Translations under genes and position numbers: made by a program
Shown: positions 7,732-15,997 of the stretch, piece by piece
Numbering within the stretch: the first letter of the stretch is position 1
How the letters are laid out: each line of letters begins with the position of its first letter
Assembly: GCA_902623075.1 (NCBI GenBank)
Contig: CACNSD010000001.1
Span: 124,001-188,000 of the forward strand
Direction of reading: 5' to 3'
From: an uncultured Pelagibacteraceae bacterium
GTDB lineage: Bacteria > Pseudomonadota > Alphaproteobacteria > Pelagibacterales > Pelagibacteraceae
Length of the DNA: 64,000 bases
Notes under the pieces: generated by a model
What the model was told of the DNA's origin: nothing
The model's database searches: none
The model's input: the letters and a program-made list of their open reading frames with translations, nothing else

Positions 7732-8354
7732 AATACTCTATACAAACCTAACCATGCGTTAACATCTTTGCTTGCAATATAGTCGGATTTAAAAAATTCT
7801 ACTTCTTCCCACTTATTACTATCTTTGAGTATATCAATTTTTTTATCAAAACCATACTCTTCATGAATTCCTTCATTAATCGTGAAGCAAATTAAACCAC
7901 CTGGTTTTGTTATTCTTATAAATTCATCTAATGCATTTGGTTTCACATGCCCAAAAGTAAATGTTCCAACACACATAACTCCACCATAAAAGTTGTCCTC
8001 AACTTCTATTAGTTTATTTAAATCCACCTTTACTAATTTTTGATAAAGATCTTTTGGAACAGTATCTAATAAAGTTTGAGATAAATCGGCTCCATGAAAA
8101 TTTTTAAAACTATATTTTTTAAGCTCCAGTCCAACTAAACCTGTTCCACATCCAGCATCAAAGATTAAGGTATCTTTATTTTTTTCGTATTTATTAAATA
8201 TTTCTGCAGTTTCTTTAGGTCCTGTGTAATTCCAATCAACCATATCTTTATTATATTTATCTTCATCTCCCCACTCATCGTAGTACCTCATAACTTCATC
8301 GGTAGTTTTAAGTTTATAAATTGGAATTTTGTTTCCTACATCTTTTTGTGCCAT
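7728..8354 (-). CDS. Class I SAM-dependent methyltransferase
   Basis: 208 aa. SAM-binding motif I is clear at residues 66-72 (DAGCGTG, in LIFDAGCGTGLVGLELKK). It is followed by GADLSQTLLD (motif post-I acidic residue) and the GGVMCVGTFTFGHV and ITKPGGLICFTI segments. This is a Methyltransf_11-like small-molecule methyltransferase. The start overlaps the dimethylglycine dehydrogenase stop by one base, and its stop overlaps the DddP-like gene by four, so it belongs to the same transcript. The acceptor is unknown. In an operon that removes methyl groups, a methyltransferase is unexpected; it could serve a detoxifying or activating step. Confidence 0.8.
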   Translation of the reverse strand: MAQKDVGNKIPIYKLKTTDEVMRYYDEWGDEDKYNKDMVDWNYTGPKETAEIFNKYEKNKDTLIFDAGCGTGLVGLELKKYSFKNFHGADLSQTLLDTVPKDLYQKLVKVDLNKLIEVEDNFYGGVMCVGTFTFGHVKPNALDEFIRITKPGGLICFTINEGIHEEYGFDKKIDILKDSNKWEEVEFFKSDYIASKDVNAWLGLYRVL

Positions 8355-10759
8355 TAGCTTCTCATTTTTTGGCCACTTGGATCGTAAAGTGGTTCTTTAA
8401 TTATTGAACAATTAAATAGATCTCCATTTATCTCCACTTGAATTTTATTTTCAGATTGAATGTTTTTTTGATCAATAAAAGTAAAGGCTACACTCTTGTT
8501 TACAAAATGTGCAAATCCACCTGAGGTTACATAGCCAATACTTTTATCTCCACTCATTACAGCTTCGTTATTTGTTACATCAATATCATTTGTTTCAACA
8601 ATTAATGGTGTTAGTTTATTTGAAGAATTTTCATTTTGTGCACTTTTTTTTCCAATAAATTCTTTATCCCAATTAATAAAAGTATCTAAACCTGTTTCTT
8701 TTGCGGTAAAATCTGGTCTGTAATCCAAAGTCCAAGCTCCCCAATTTTTCTCCAACCTCATTGACATTAATGCTCTTCCACCAAAAGGTTTAATATTAAA
8801 TTCTTTACCGGCTTCTATTAATTCTTCATAAAGCTTTAATTGATAATGGGGGGCTACATAAATTTCATAACCAAGTTCGCCCGTAAATGAAATTCTATTT
8901 ATTATTGCTGGAACTCCTCCAACAAACATTCTTCTAGAATCTCTGAATTTGAACTTTTCATTTGAAACATTATCTCTTACAATTTTTTCTAATACTTTTC
9001 TTGAGTTAGGTCCTGCAATAGATAATCCATGATACTCATCGGATCTATTAGAGTAACTTAAATTAAATTTATCTAAGTGACTTTCAAACCAACGTCTATG
9101 CATTTCTTGAGCAGCTCCAGAACCAAATACCATGAATTCATTTTCATCTAAACAAGCCACAGTTAAATCACCACATAACTTTCCTCTGTATGATAACATT
9201 GGTGATAAAGATATTCTTCCTGGTTTTGGAAGTCTTCCAGCCATTATGTGATCTAAAAATTTTCTAGCATCAAGACCTTTGAATTCATGTTTTGAAAAGT
9301 TAGCAACTTCAATTAAACCAACATTTTCTCTTACATTTATAACTTCTTTTGAAACATAGTCATGTGATCTCGATCTTTTAATAGTTGGCTCTTCGTGAGC
9401 ATCTTCTTTATTATTTGCAAACCACAAAACATTCTCTAGTCCAAAGCTATCACCCATAACAGCACCTTGGTTTACAAAACGATCATATAGTGTAGTAGTT
9501 TTTTGTTTTCTACCTTTTGGCAAAGTTTCATTTGGAAAAGTCATAATAAATCTTCGTTCATAATTTTCTGAAGATTTTATTGTTCCATATTGAGGGGATG
9601 CATAATCTCCAAATCTTGCAACATCCATTGCCCAAACATCAATGGATGGTTCTCCGTCAATAATCCATTCTGCTATACATTTTCCAACTCCTCCACCTTG
9701 ACAGAAACCAGCCATAACACCAACTGCAACCCAATAATTTTTCATTCCTGGTACTGGACCAATCAGAGGACTCCCATCTGGACCAAAAGTAAAAGGTCCA
9801 TTAACTATATTCTTAATACCTGCGCGCTCTAATGCCGGCATTCTTTCAAAACCAATAGCCAATCTATCCTGAATATTATCTAACTTTGGCTCAAGTAACT
9901 CATGGCCAAAATTCATTGGTGTGCCATCTACTTTCCAAGGGGTTGATTTCGGTTCATATGTTCCAAGCAACATTCCCTTTCCCTCTTGTCTAAAGTAAAT
10001 ATTTCCCTCAAAATCAGTTCCTATAGGCAGTCTTTGATCACCCATTGCCTCTATTTCTGGAATAGGTTCCGTGATCAAATAATGATGCTCCATCGGCTGA
10101 ACAGGAAGATTTAAACCGGCTAATTGTCCAACTTCTCTAGCCCACAAACCACCAGCGTTAATTACAATTTCTGCATTAATGTTTCCTTTTTCAGTGTAAA
10201 CATCCCAAGTTCCATCCTCTTTTTGTTTAGTATCTTTAACTACTGTATGAGTGTAATACTTTCCTCCATGTAACCTTGCAGCTTTTGCAAAAGCATATGT
10301 AACCCCTGATGGGTCAACTTCACCATCAATAGGATCCCATAATGCTAGCAAATATCTAGATGGATCTATTAAAGGATGTTTCTTTTTTACTTCCTCTAGA
10401 GAAATAAATTCTTGATCAAGACCCATGTACCTTGCTTTTGATCTTTCTCTTTTTAAATAATCAGCCCACACTTCATTTGATGCTAAATAAAATCCTCCAC
10501 TTGGTTTAAATCCTGTTGAGTGACCTGACTCTTTTTCTATCTCTTTATATAGACCTATTGTATACGCCATCATTCTAGAAATATTAGGATCTGAAGAAAT
10601 TACATGAACATTTCCTGCAGCATGCCAAGAAGAACCTGAAGTAAGTTCGTTTCTCTCAAGCAAAATACAATCTTTTAATCCAAATTTAGATAAGTGATAA
10701 AGTATAGAGCAACCTACTACGCCTCCACCTATAATTACTACCTTCGCATGCTTTTCCAT
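8354..10759 (-). CDS. Dimethylglycine dehydrogenase-like FAD/GcvT protein
   Basis: 801 aa, two-part protein. Residues about 6-400 form a DAO-type FAD domain: the dinucleotide motif IIGGGVVGCSILYHL, then TSGSSWHAAG with H46 at the covalent-FAD position, and later GPDGSPLIGPVPGMKNYWVAVGVMAGFCQGGGVG. Residues from about 430 are FAO_M plus GcvT folate-binding domains (FTGELGYEIYVAPHYQ, FGGRALMSMRLEKNWGAW). The architecture and length match dimethylglycine dehydrogenase and sarcosine dehydrogenase, which oxidise an N-methyl group and hand it to THF as methylene. BHMT directly upstream (one-base overlap) makes dimethylglycine from betaine, so dimethylglycine is the likely substrate. Confidence 0.85.
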   Translation of the reverse strand: MEKHAKVVIIGGGVVGCSILYHLSKFGLKDCILLERNELTSGSSWHAAGNVHVISSDPNISRMMAYTIGLYKEIEKESGHSTGFKPSGGFYLASNEVWADYLKRERSKARYMGLDQEFISLEEVKKKHPLIDPSRYLLALWDPIDGEVDPSGVTYAFAKAARLHGGKYYTHTVVKDTKQKEDGTWDVYTEKGNINAEIVINAGGLWAREVGQLAGLNLPVQPMEHHYLITEPIPEIEAMGDQRLPIGTDFEGNIYFRQEGKGMLLGTYEPKSTPWKVDGTPMNFGHELLEPKLDNIQDRLAIGFERMPALERAGIKNIVNGPFTFGPDGSPLIGPVPGMKNYWVAVGVMAGFCQGGGVGKCIAEWIIDGEPSIDVWAMDVARFGDYASPQYGTIKSSENYERRFIMTFPNETLPKGRKQKTTTLYDRFVNQGAVMGDSFGLENVLWFANNKEDAHEEPTIKRSRSHDYVSKEVINVRENVGLIEVANFSKHEFKGLDARKFLDHIMAGRLPKPGRISLSPMLSYRGKLCGDLTVACLDENEFMVFGSGAAQEMHRRWFESHLDKFNLSYSNRSDEYHGLSIAGPNSRKVLEKIVRDNVSNEKFKFRDSRRMFVGGVPAIINRISFTGELGYEIYVAPHYQLKLYEELIEAGKEFNIKPFGGRALMSMRLEKNWGAWTLDYRPDFTAKETGLDTFINWDKEFIGKKSAQNENSSNKLTPLIVETNDIDVTNNEAVMSGDKSIGYVTSGGFAHFVNKSVAFTFIDQKNIQSENKIQVEINGDLFNCSIIKEPLYDPSGQKMRS

Positions 10760-11799
10760 TAGTATTTAATTTCCTTATTTACTTTTTTTAAAGACTTATC
10801 TGTACCATGATGGAAATGTTTACTCATATCTGGCATATATTTCATTGAAATTGGTTTTTTTCCAATTGCAACTGACATCTCTCTAACATGATGAGCTTCT
10901 GCACCACAACATATACCTATAAAATTTATTTTATTTTTAACACAATCTTTTGCAAATTCTGCCATTTCAAATCTGTTACAAAATAAATTATCTAAGGCAA
11001 CAGGAAAAGCATTTCCACCAGGGATGCAATCACAACCATGATCTGTAATATTTAAAAAACCAGGTTCTTTCTCAGTAGTTCTATAAGGAACTGGAAGTCC
11101 TGATACATGGCACGAAACTTTATCTCTTACTTTTTTTAAAAGTTTCATTGTCATCTCTGGTCCTCTGTAACAATTTAATCCAACCACATCCGCACCTAAA
11201 TCTTCTATCATTTTGCATGCATCTTCAGCACTATGCCCTTCTCTAGTTTTATCTCCTCTTGGAATCGCAAAATTACAAACTGCAATAAGTCCTGCATTTT
11301 TAATTGCTTTTAATGCAATTTTCATTTCGTCTGTCCAACTAATTGTTTCAGCAATAACAAAATCTACTCCGGCTTCTTTTGCCCAAGCAACTTGTTCTTC
11401 ATACATTTGTTGACATTGTTTGTGTGTATTTGCATCAGCAGGATCAAATACATTTGTATTTGCTACATCTCCGCAAACCATCAAATCAAGATCCTTAAAT
11501 TCAGCAGCAGCATCTTTTGCAATTTTAAGTGCATTTTTTTGCATCGGCTCTAACAAATGCTCTTTACCAATTATTCGAAGCTTTTCTCTATGCCCATAAT
11601 AAGTAAATGCCTGAACAACGTCTGAACCTGCTCTTATAAATTCTTTATGAAGCTGAGTAACTACCTCAGGATGTTCCAAAACGACTTCAGGTACAAATGG
11701 TCCAGCTGAAAGATAACCTCTTCTTTCCATTGCAAAAAGGTAACCTTCTGCACACATAATTGGTCCTTCATTTAACCTTGTTATTAGATCTTTGCTCAT
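10759..11799 (-). CDS. bhmT: Betaine-homocysteine S-methyltransferase
   Basis: 346 aa, homocysteine S-methyltransferase TIM barrel. The three zinc-binding cysteines are present: C210 in GLNCYRG and C297/C298 in GICCGA. The N-terminal EGYLFAMERRGYLSAGPFVPEV and QAFTYYGHREKL segments match BHMT rather than the MmuM or MetH branch. The reaction transfers a methyl from glycine betaine to homocysteine, giving methionine and dimethylglycine. Its stop overlaps the dimethylglycine dehydrogenase start, so product and consumer are coupled. An AAAGGA ribosome-binding site precedes the ATG at 11799, and the Rieske oxygenase stop is 11 bp upstream. Dimethylsulfonio compounds as alternative methyl donors cannot be excluded. 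Confidence 0.85.
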   Translation of the reverse strand: MSKDLITRLNEGPIMCAEGYLFAMERRGYLSAGPFVPEVVLEHPEVVTQLHKEFIRAGSDVVQAFTYYGHREKLRIIGKEHLLEPMQKNALKIAKDAAAEFKDLDLMVCGDVANTNVFDPADANTHKQCQQMYEEQVAWAKEAGVDFVIAETISWTDEMKIALKAIKNAGLIAVCNFAIPRGDKTREGHSAEDACKMIEDLGADVVGLNCYRGPEMTMKLLKKVRDKVSCHVSGLPVPYRTTEKEPGFLNITDHGCDCIPGGNAFPVALDNLFCNRFEMAEFAKDCVKNKINFIGICCGAEAHHVREMSVAIGKKPISMKYMPDMSKHFHHGTDKSLKKVNKEIKY

Positions 11800-11810
11800 A
11801 ATTTATCCTT

Positions 11811-12989
11811 TCATCTCATTAAATTATTTGCAACCCATTTATGAAAATGATGGGTTGGATTATCCATAACTGGCGAAAAATTACCCCCATTATAAGAGGG
11901 AGATTTTCTTCCATCCTGCATACCTTCGATTATATTTAAATCTTCACTTTGAACTCCTTTCCAAAGTTCAAAATTTTGCTTTCTTAACGATTTAAATTTT
12001 TTTGAGTTAGCAGCTTCATTTCCAACATAATAAATTTCCATATGCTCTTTAGTGTATTCATTGTTAATAGGTTCTAGCCAGTAGGCATAAAAATGGTCTT
12101 TATGTATACCTAACATCACATTTGGGAATAACGCTACATACTCAGCAATATGTTCACGATCTTGTGGCCAATTTGGAAAAGTTGGAAAATTTAAATTACT
12201 TTTAAATCTTGGTTTATAAACCATTGTCCCTTGACCAGCGAAACGATTGGGTAAACCCTGAATATGATAATGATCATCTATTTTAGAATACGAGTTCAGC
12301 CCAGGATGTACCCATGGAAGATGGTAACTCTCACAATAATTTTCTATTGCAAACTTCCAATTACATTTTGCATTTAAATTAAAATATCCATAATCGTTAG
12401 AGTAAACAATTAAATCTCTATCTTTTATTGGCCAAAACTTTTCCCATCTATCGCTTAATGGTTTAATATATTTTTCAAATTCGATTTCATTGTTATTTAA
12501 ATTTACGAAAATTAAATCAAGCCATACATAGGACCTTACTTCTTTAAGATTACTCTCAGATTTGTTAAATTTATTACAATTATGTTTGTTCATCCCACCG
12601 ATATGAGGTGTAGCTATTAATTTTCCTTCCGTATTATAAGACCAGGAGTGATAAGGACATCTTAAAACATTTTTAATCTTTATATCCTCTTGAAGAATTT
12701 TATAACCTCTATGACTACAAACATTATGATAAACTCTTATTTGATTATTCTTATCCCTTAAGATGATCAAAGGAATTCCTAAAAGATCAAATGGTTTCGC
12801 ATCACCAATATTAGGAATAGAATTACCAATGCCAATTACGACCCATTTGTCTTCAAAAATTTTTGCTCTTTCTACTGGAAGATAATCTTCATTAGTGTAA
12901 CACTCATTTGGTAAACCATGAGCTTTATCTATTGCTCTATTAACTACTCTAATCTTTTTTAAATCAACTATTTCTGATAGCTTTTTCAT
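11811..12989 (-). CDS. Rieske non-heme iron oxygenase, alpha subunit
   Basis: 392 aa. The Rieske [2Fe-2S] ligands are C91-x-H93 (NVCSHRG) and C111-x2-H114 (RCPYHSW). The mononuclear iron site is H223 and H228 (ESYHLPWVHPGL), probably with D350 in VQSEDLNIIEGMQDG. This is the layout of ring-hydroxylating-type oxygenases that also demethylate quaternary amines (GbcA, stachydrine or carnitine oxygenases). Being first in an operon with BHMT and dimethylglycine dehydrogenase, a demethylase of glycine betaine or another betaine is the best guess. No reductase partner gene is visible in the window. The start has an AAGGAGGT about 15 bp upstream, a rather long spacing. Confidence 0.8.
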   Translation of the reverse strand: MKKLSEIVDLKKIRVVNRAIDKAHGLPNECYTNEDYLPVERAKIFEDKWVVIGIGNSIPNIGDAKPFDLLGIPLIILRDKNNQIRVYHNVCSHRGYKILQEDIKIKNVLRCPYHSWSYNTEGKLIATPHIGGMNKHNCNKFNKSESNLKEVRSYVWLDLIFVNLNNNEIEFEKYIKPLSDRWEKFWPIKDRDLIVYSNDYGYFNLNAKCNWKFAIENYCESYHLPWVHPGLNSYSKIDDHYHIQGLPNRFAGQGTMVYKPRFKSNLNFPTFPNWPQDREHIAEYVALFPNVMLGIHKDHFYAYWLEPINNEYTKEHMEIYYVGNEAANSKKFKSLRKQNFELWKGVQSEDLNIIEGMQDGRKSPSYNGGNFSPVMDNPTHHFHKWVANNLMR

Positions 12990-13263
12990 TACAACTTTTA
13001 TTAAACCTCCTTGTTAAAGTTGGAATTAATTCAAGTTATGTATTACGATTCTCTAATTATGATTTGTTGAAAAACAGTCTTGCAATTTAGAATATAAACA
13101 AATTCTTTGAAAAAAAAATTTGCAGAAAAAGTCATTTAAAAACATTATCTTTAAATTAATAGATGATAAAGACAATTTAACTTCAATCTAGGGTTGAAAG
13201 GAATTTGCAATTCACATTTTGTTGTGTTTTTATGTTTCTATTAACAATCATTGGGAGATATAA
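12990..13263. promoter_or_regulatory. Divergent intergenic region between the Rieske-led operon and the ABC uptake operon
   Basis: This 274-bp non-coding interval is the longest gap in the window and must hold promoters for both directions. On the plus side a GGGAG ribosome-binding site lies 7 bp before the ATG at 13264. On the minus side an AAGGAGGT-like site is near 13003-13010. I see a small near-palindrome GAATTtGcAATTC at about 13200-13212 and a CACA/TGTG pair just after it. I cannot identify a riboswitch or a clear -35/-10 pair. The long plus-strand leader could carry a structured RNA, but no known consensus was matched. Confidence 0.4.
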
Positions 13264-14274
13264 ATGAAAATTAAAAGAATACTTCTTTCACTTGCTGTTG
13301 TTTTTGGACTTACTTCTTTTGGAAGTGTGGCTAATGCAGCTTGTGGAAACATAACAATTGCTAATATGAACTGGGCTTCAGCAAACTTTATGGCTGAAGT
13401 TGACAAGATTATATTAGAAGAAGGTTATGGATGTTCAGTAGAATTAGTGCCTGGTGCAACAATGCCTACTTTTACATCTATGCAAGAAAAAGGTGAGCCA
13501 GATGTAGCACCAGAATTTTGGGCTAATGCTGCTATCATAGCTTTAAACAAAGCTGTTGATGAAGGTAAAATGCACTCACTTAACAAAGCGCCAATTACTG
13601 GTTTGGGTGAAGGTTGGTGGGTATTACCTCACACACTTAAAAAACACCCTGAGTTAACAACTGCTGAAGCTATTTTAGCAAGACCGGATTTGTTTCCTCA
13701 CCCAGAGGATCCATCAAAAGGTGGTTTCCATATATGCCCTCCAGGATGGAACTGTGAATTAAGTAACAGAAACCATTTTAGAGCTTGGGACATGGAAGCT
13801 AAAGGTTGGGCTATTGTTGAAACAGGTTCTGCTGCAGGACTTGACGGATCAATTGCTAAAGCTGCTGAGCGAGGTGAAAACTGGTTTGGTTATTATTGGT
13901 CACCAACAGCTATTATTGGTAAATATGACATGAGAGCTGTAGATATGGGTGAATGGGGTGGTAAAGACAACTGGGATGGTTGTATTGTTTTACCAGAGCA
14001 AGAGTGTGCTAACCCTAAAAAAACTTCATGGACAAAATCTGAAGTTTACACAATCGTAACTGATAATTTCAAAAAAACAGCTGGAAACGCTGGTATGGAA
14101 TACTTTAAGAAAAGAACGTATCCAGGCCCAGTTATGAACGGTATGTTAGTTTGGATGGGTGAAAACCAAGCTGAAGGTGCTGATGCTGCAATTGAATTCC
14201 TAAAAACACAAGAAAGTGTTTGGAGCAAATGGGTTTCAAGTGATGCTGCAAAAAAAATTAAAAAAGCACTTTAA
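13264..14274 (+). CDS. ABC transporter substrate-binding protein, OpuAC/ProX type
   Basis: 336 aa with a clear signal peptide (MKIKRILLSLAVVFGLTSFG..., cleavage after VANA), so it is periplasmic. The mature part (ITIANMNWASANFMAEVDKI, GDGV-like acidic segments, tryptophan-rich GEGWWVLPH and GYYWSPTAIIGKYDM) is the OpuAC fold that binds quaternary amines such as glycine betaine or proline betaine with an aromatic cage. It heads a plus-strand operon with a permease, an MTHFR-like and a DmdA-like gene, so its ligand is probably a methylated compound demethylated by those enzymes. It is not closely similar to the TmoX-like protein at 43502-44446. A strong hairpin follows its stop. Confidence 0.85.
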   Translation: MKIKRILLSLAVVFGLTSFGSVANAACGNITIANMNWASANFMAEVDKIILEEGYGCSVELVPGATMPTFTSMQEKGEPDVAPEFWANAAIIALNKAVDEGKMHSLNKAPITGLGEGWWVLPHTLKKHPELTTAEAILARPDLFPHPEDPSKGGFHICPPGWNCELSNRNHFRAWDMEAKGWAIVETGSAAGLDGSIAKAAERGENWFGYYWSPTAIIGKYDMRAVDMGEWGGKDNWDGCIVLPEQECANPKKTSWTKSEVYTIVTDNFKKTAGNAGMEYFKKRTYPGPVMNGMLVWMGENQAEGADAAIEFLKTQESVWSKWVSSDAAKKIKKAL

Positions 14275-14285
14275 TTAAAAATATT

Positions 14286-14311
14286 ATCAAACCCGCCTAG
14301 GCGGGTTTGAT
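14286..14311 (+). repeat. Perfect 26-bp inverted repeat between binding-protein and permease genes
   Basis: The half ATCAAACCCGCCT is followed at once by its exact reverse complement, giving a GC-rich stem of about 11 bp with a CTAG tetraloop in an otherwise AT-rich region. The run after it is A-rich rather than T-rich, so it is not a textbook rho-independent terminator on the plus strand. It is placed 11 bp after the binding-protein stop and 11 bp before the permease ATG. That suggests a 3' mRNA-stabilising or partial-termination hairpin that lets the binding protein be made in excess over the permease. Confidence 0.75.
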
Positions 14312-14322
14312 TAAAAAAATTT

Positions 14323-15210
14323 ATGGACTTCTTTAACAAAATTCCTGTAATGGATAGAACAGCTCTTAGAGAGCTTAAAAAAGGAATTGATTCTAGTTTC
14401 AAAGAATTTTCTAGAGCATATGGTGATGGTATTGAAGGTTTTTTTGATCCACTTTTACATTTTTTAATTTGGTTAGAAAAATTATTAGTAAATAGTCCTT
14501 GGCCTTTAGTAATCGGTGTATTTGCTTTATTAGCTTGGATTGGATCGAGAAGTGTTAAGCTTGTTATTGGCACAGTAGCTTGTTTTATAGTTATTGGCTA
14601 TTTTGGAATGTGGAAAAATTGTATGGCTACCGTTGCAATAATATCTGTTTCTACATTAGTTTGTATTGTTGTTGGAATACCAATTGGAATAGTAATGTCA
14701 AAATCTGCTAGAGCAGAAAAAGCTATATTACCTATTTTAGATATGATGCAAACTATTCCAAGCTTTGTATATTTAATTCCAATCATTATGCTTCTTGGTA
14801 TTGGTAAAGTGCCTGGTTTACTTGCTGTTTGTATTTATGCTTTACCTCCAATCGTAAGATTAACCAATCTTGGAATTCGAGAAGTTGATAAAGAAACTCT
14901 TGAGGCCAGTGAAGCTTTTGGGGCAACACCAATGCAAAAATTAAGATCAGTTCAGATTCCACTTTCTTTACCAACCATTTTTGCTGGGATTAATCAGACG
15001 ATTATGATGGCTCTTGCGATGGTAGTAATTGCTTCAATGATAGGTGTAAAAGGATTAGGAGTCCCTATTTTACAGGCTATTTCTAACCAATATTTAGCAC
15101 TTGGAATGATGAATGGTTTAGCAATTGTAGCTCTAGCGATTATTTTTGATAGGGTTACACAGCAGTACGGACAAAGAATTCAAAAGCACAGAGGTCAACT
15201 TAAGAAGTAA
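14323..15210 (+). CDS. ABC transporter permease, ProW type
   Basis: 295 aa with an N-terminal tail and six or so membrane segments from about residue 60. The EAA loop that docks the ATPase is readable (EASEAFGATPMQKLRSVQIP followed by LSLPTIFAGINQTIMM). It resembles ProW/OpuAB permeases of quaternary-amine importers. No ATPase gene is in this operon. The only ProV-like ATPase in the window is at 41398-42429, so it either shares that subunit or uses one encoded elsewhere. The ATG at 14323 (MDFFNKIPVMD) is used; no strong Shine-Dalgarno precedes it, which may keep its translation below that of the binding protein. Confidence 0.85.
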   Translation: MDFFNKIPVMDRTALRELKKGIDSSFKEFSRAYGDGIEGFFDPLLHFLIWLEKLLVNSPWPLVIGVFALLAWIGSRSVKLVIGTVACFIVIGYFGMWKNCMATVAIISVSTLVCIVVGIPIGIVMSKSARAEKAILPILDMMQTIPSFVYLIPIIMLLGIGKVPGLLAVCIYALPPIVRLTNLGIREVDKETLEASEAFGATPMQKLRSVQIPLSLPTIFAGINQTIMMALAMVVIASMIGVKGLGVPILQAISNQYLALGMMNGLAIVALAIIFDRVTQQYGQRIQKHRGQLKK

Positions 15211-15268
15211 ATTTATCTCAATCGAATTTTCTAGACTCATATTTCAAAATAAATAAAGATCCAAGAAA

Positions 15269-15997
15269 ATGAATTTTTCTTTGGAAATAGGTCCTAAAAC
15301 CGACATCGAAACAGTCCCTGCAGTAAGTGATGTATACATTACAATGCTACCTGGTGGTGACTATAAAGAGACAGCTGAAAAAGCCATAGAACTTGTAAAA
15401 AAAGGATTTAACCCTGTTCCTCACTTTCCAGCAAGATCAATGCAGGACGAAAAAGAACTTAAAGATTATGTTTCAAGATGCAAGGATGGTGGAGTTAGGC
15501 AAGCTTTAATAATAGGTGGCGGAAGAGAGCCTGCAGGTAAATTTGACAGTTCATTTCAACTTCTAGAAACAGGTTATTTTGAAAAAATGAAAATAGGAAT
15601 TGCTGGACATCCAGAGGGGAGTCCTGATATATCCGACTCAGAATTAGAAAAAGCTATGATAGATAAAAAGCCTTATGCTGATTATATTGTAACACAGTGG
15701 TTACTTGATCCTCAGCCTATTATAGATTTTATTTCTAAGCAAAGCGTACCAGTGCATGTGGGAATCACTGGGCCATTAAAAATATCTAGCTTAATTAAAT
15801 TTGCTAATATTGTTGGGGCAAAAAATTCCTTAAACTTTCTTAAATCTAATTTTACTAAGGCATTAGATTTATTGAAACCTAAAGACCCTAATGATTTAAT
15901 TGGGAAAGTTAAATCGCATACTGATAACTTCCACATTTATACATTCGGCGGCTTGAAGGAAACTAACAAGTGGTTGAAGGAGAATAGTTATGTCTAA
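15269..15997 (+). CDS. Methylenetetrahydrofolate reductase-like protein
   Basis: 242 aa, TIM-barrel protein of the MTHFR superfamily. FNPVPHFPARSM, GGVRQALIIGGG, IGIAGHPEGSPD, YIVTQWLLDPQPIIDFI and VPVHVGITGPLKISSLIKFA correspond in order to MetF segments (PHlt/R, xxaLrGD, vAgyPExHp, FxiTQxfFdxxxx, ipiipGImPi). It is about 50 residues shorter than MetF. It overlaps the DmdA-like gene by 8 bp, so the two are co-expressed. A plausible role is to oxidise or recycle methyl-THF produced by that demethylase, as LigM is paired with MetF in lignin degraders. That role is inference from neighbours. Confidence 0.75.
   Translation: MNFSLEIGPKTDIETVPAVSDVYITMLPGGDYKETAEKAIELVKKGFNPVPHFPARSMQDEKELKDYVSRCKDGGVRQALIIGGGREPAGKFDSSFQLLETGYFEKMKIGIAGHPEGSPDISDSELEKAMIDKKPYADYIVTQWLLDPQPIIDFISKQSVPVHVGITGPLKISSLIKFANIVGAKNSLNFLKSNFTKALDLLKPKDPNDLIGKVKSHTDNFHIYTFGGLKETNKWLKENSYV

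Noticed and set aside
13150-13263. SAM or glycine riboswitch in the leader of the ABC binding protein
   Set aside because: I looked for the conserved cores and the long leader shows only short repeats; no consensus could be matched with confidence.
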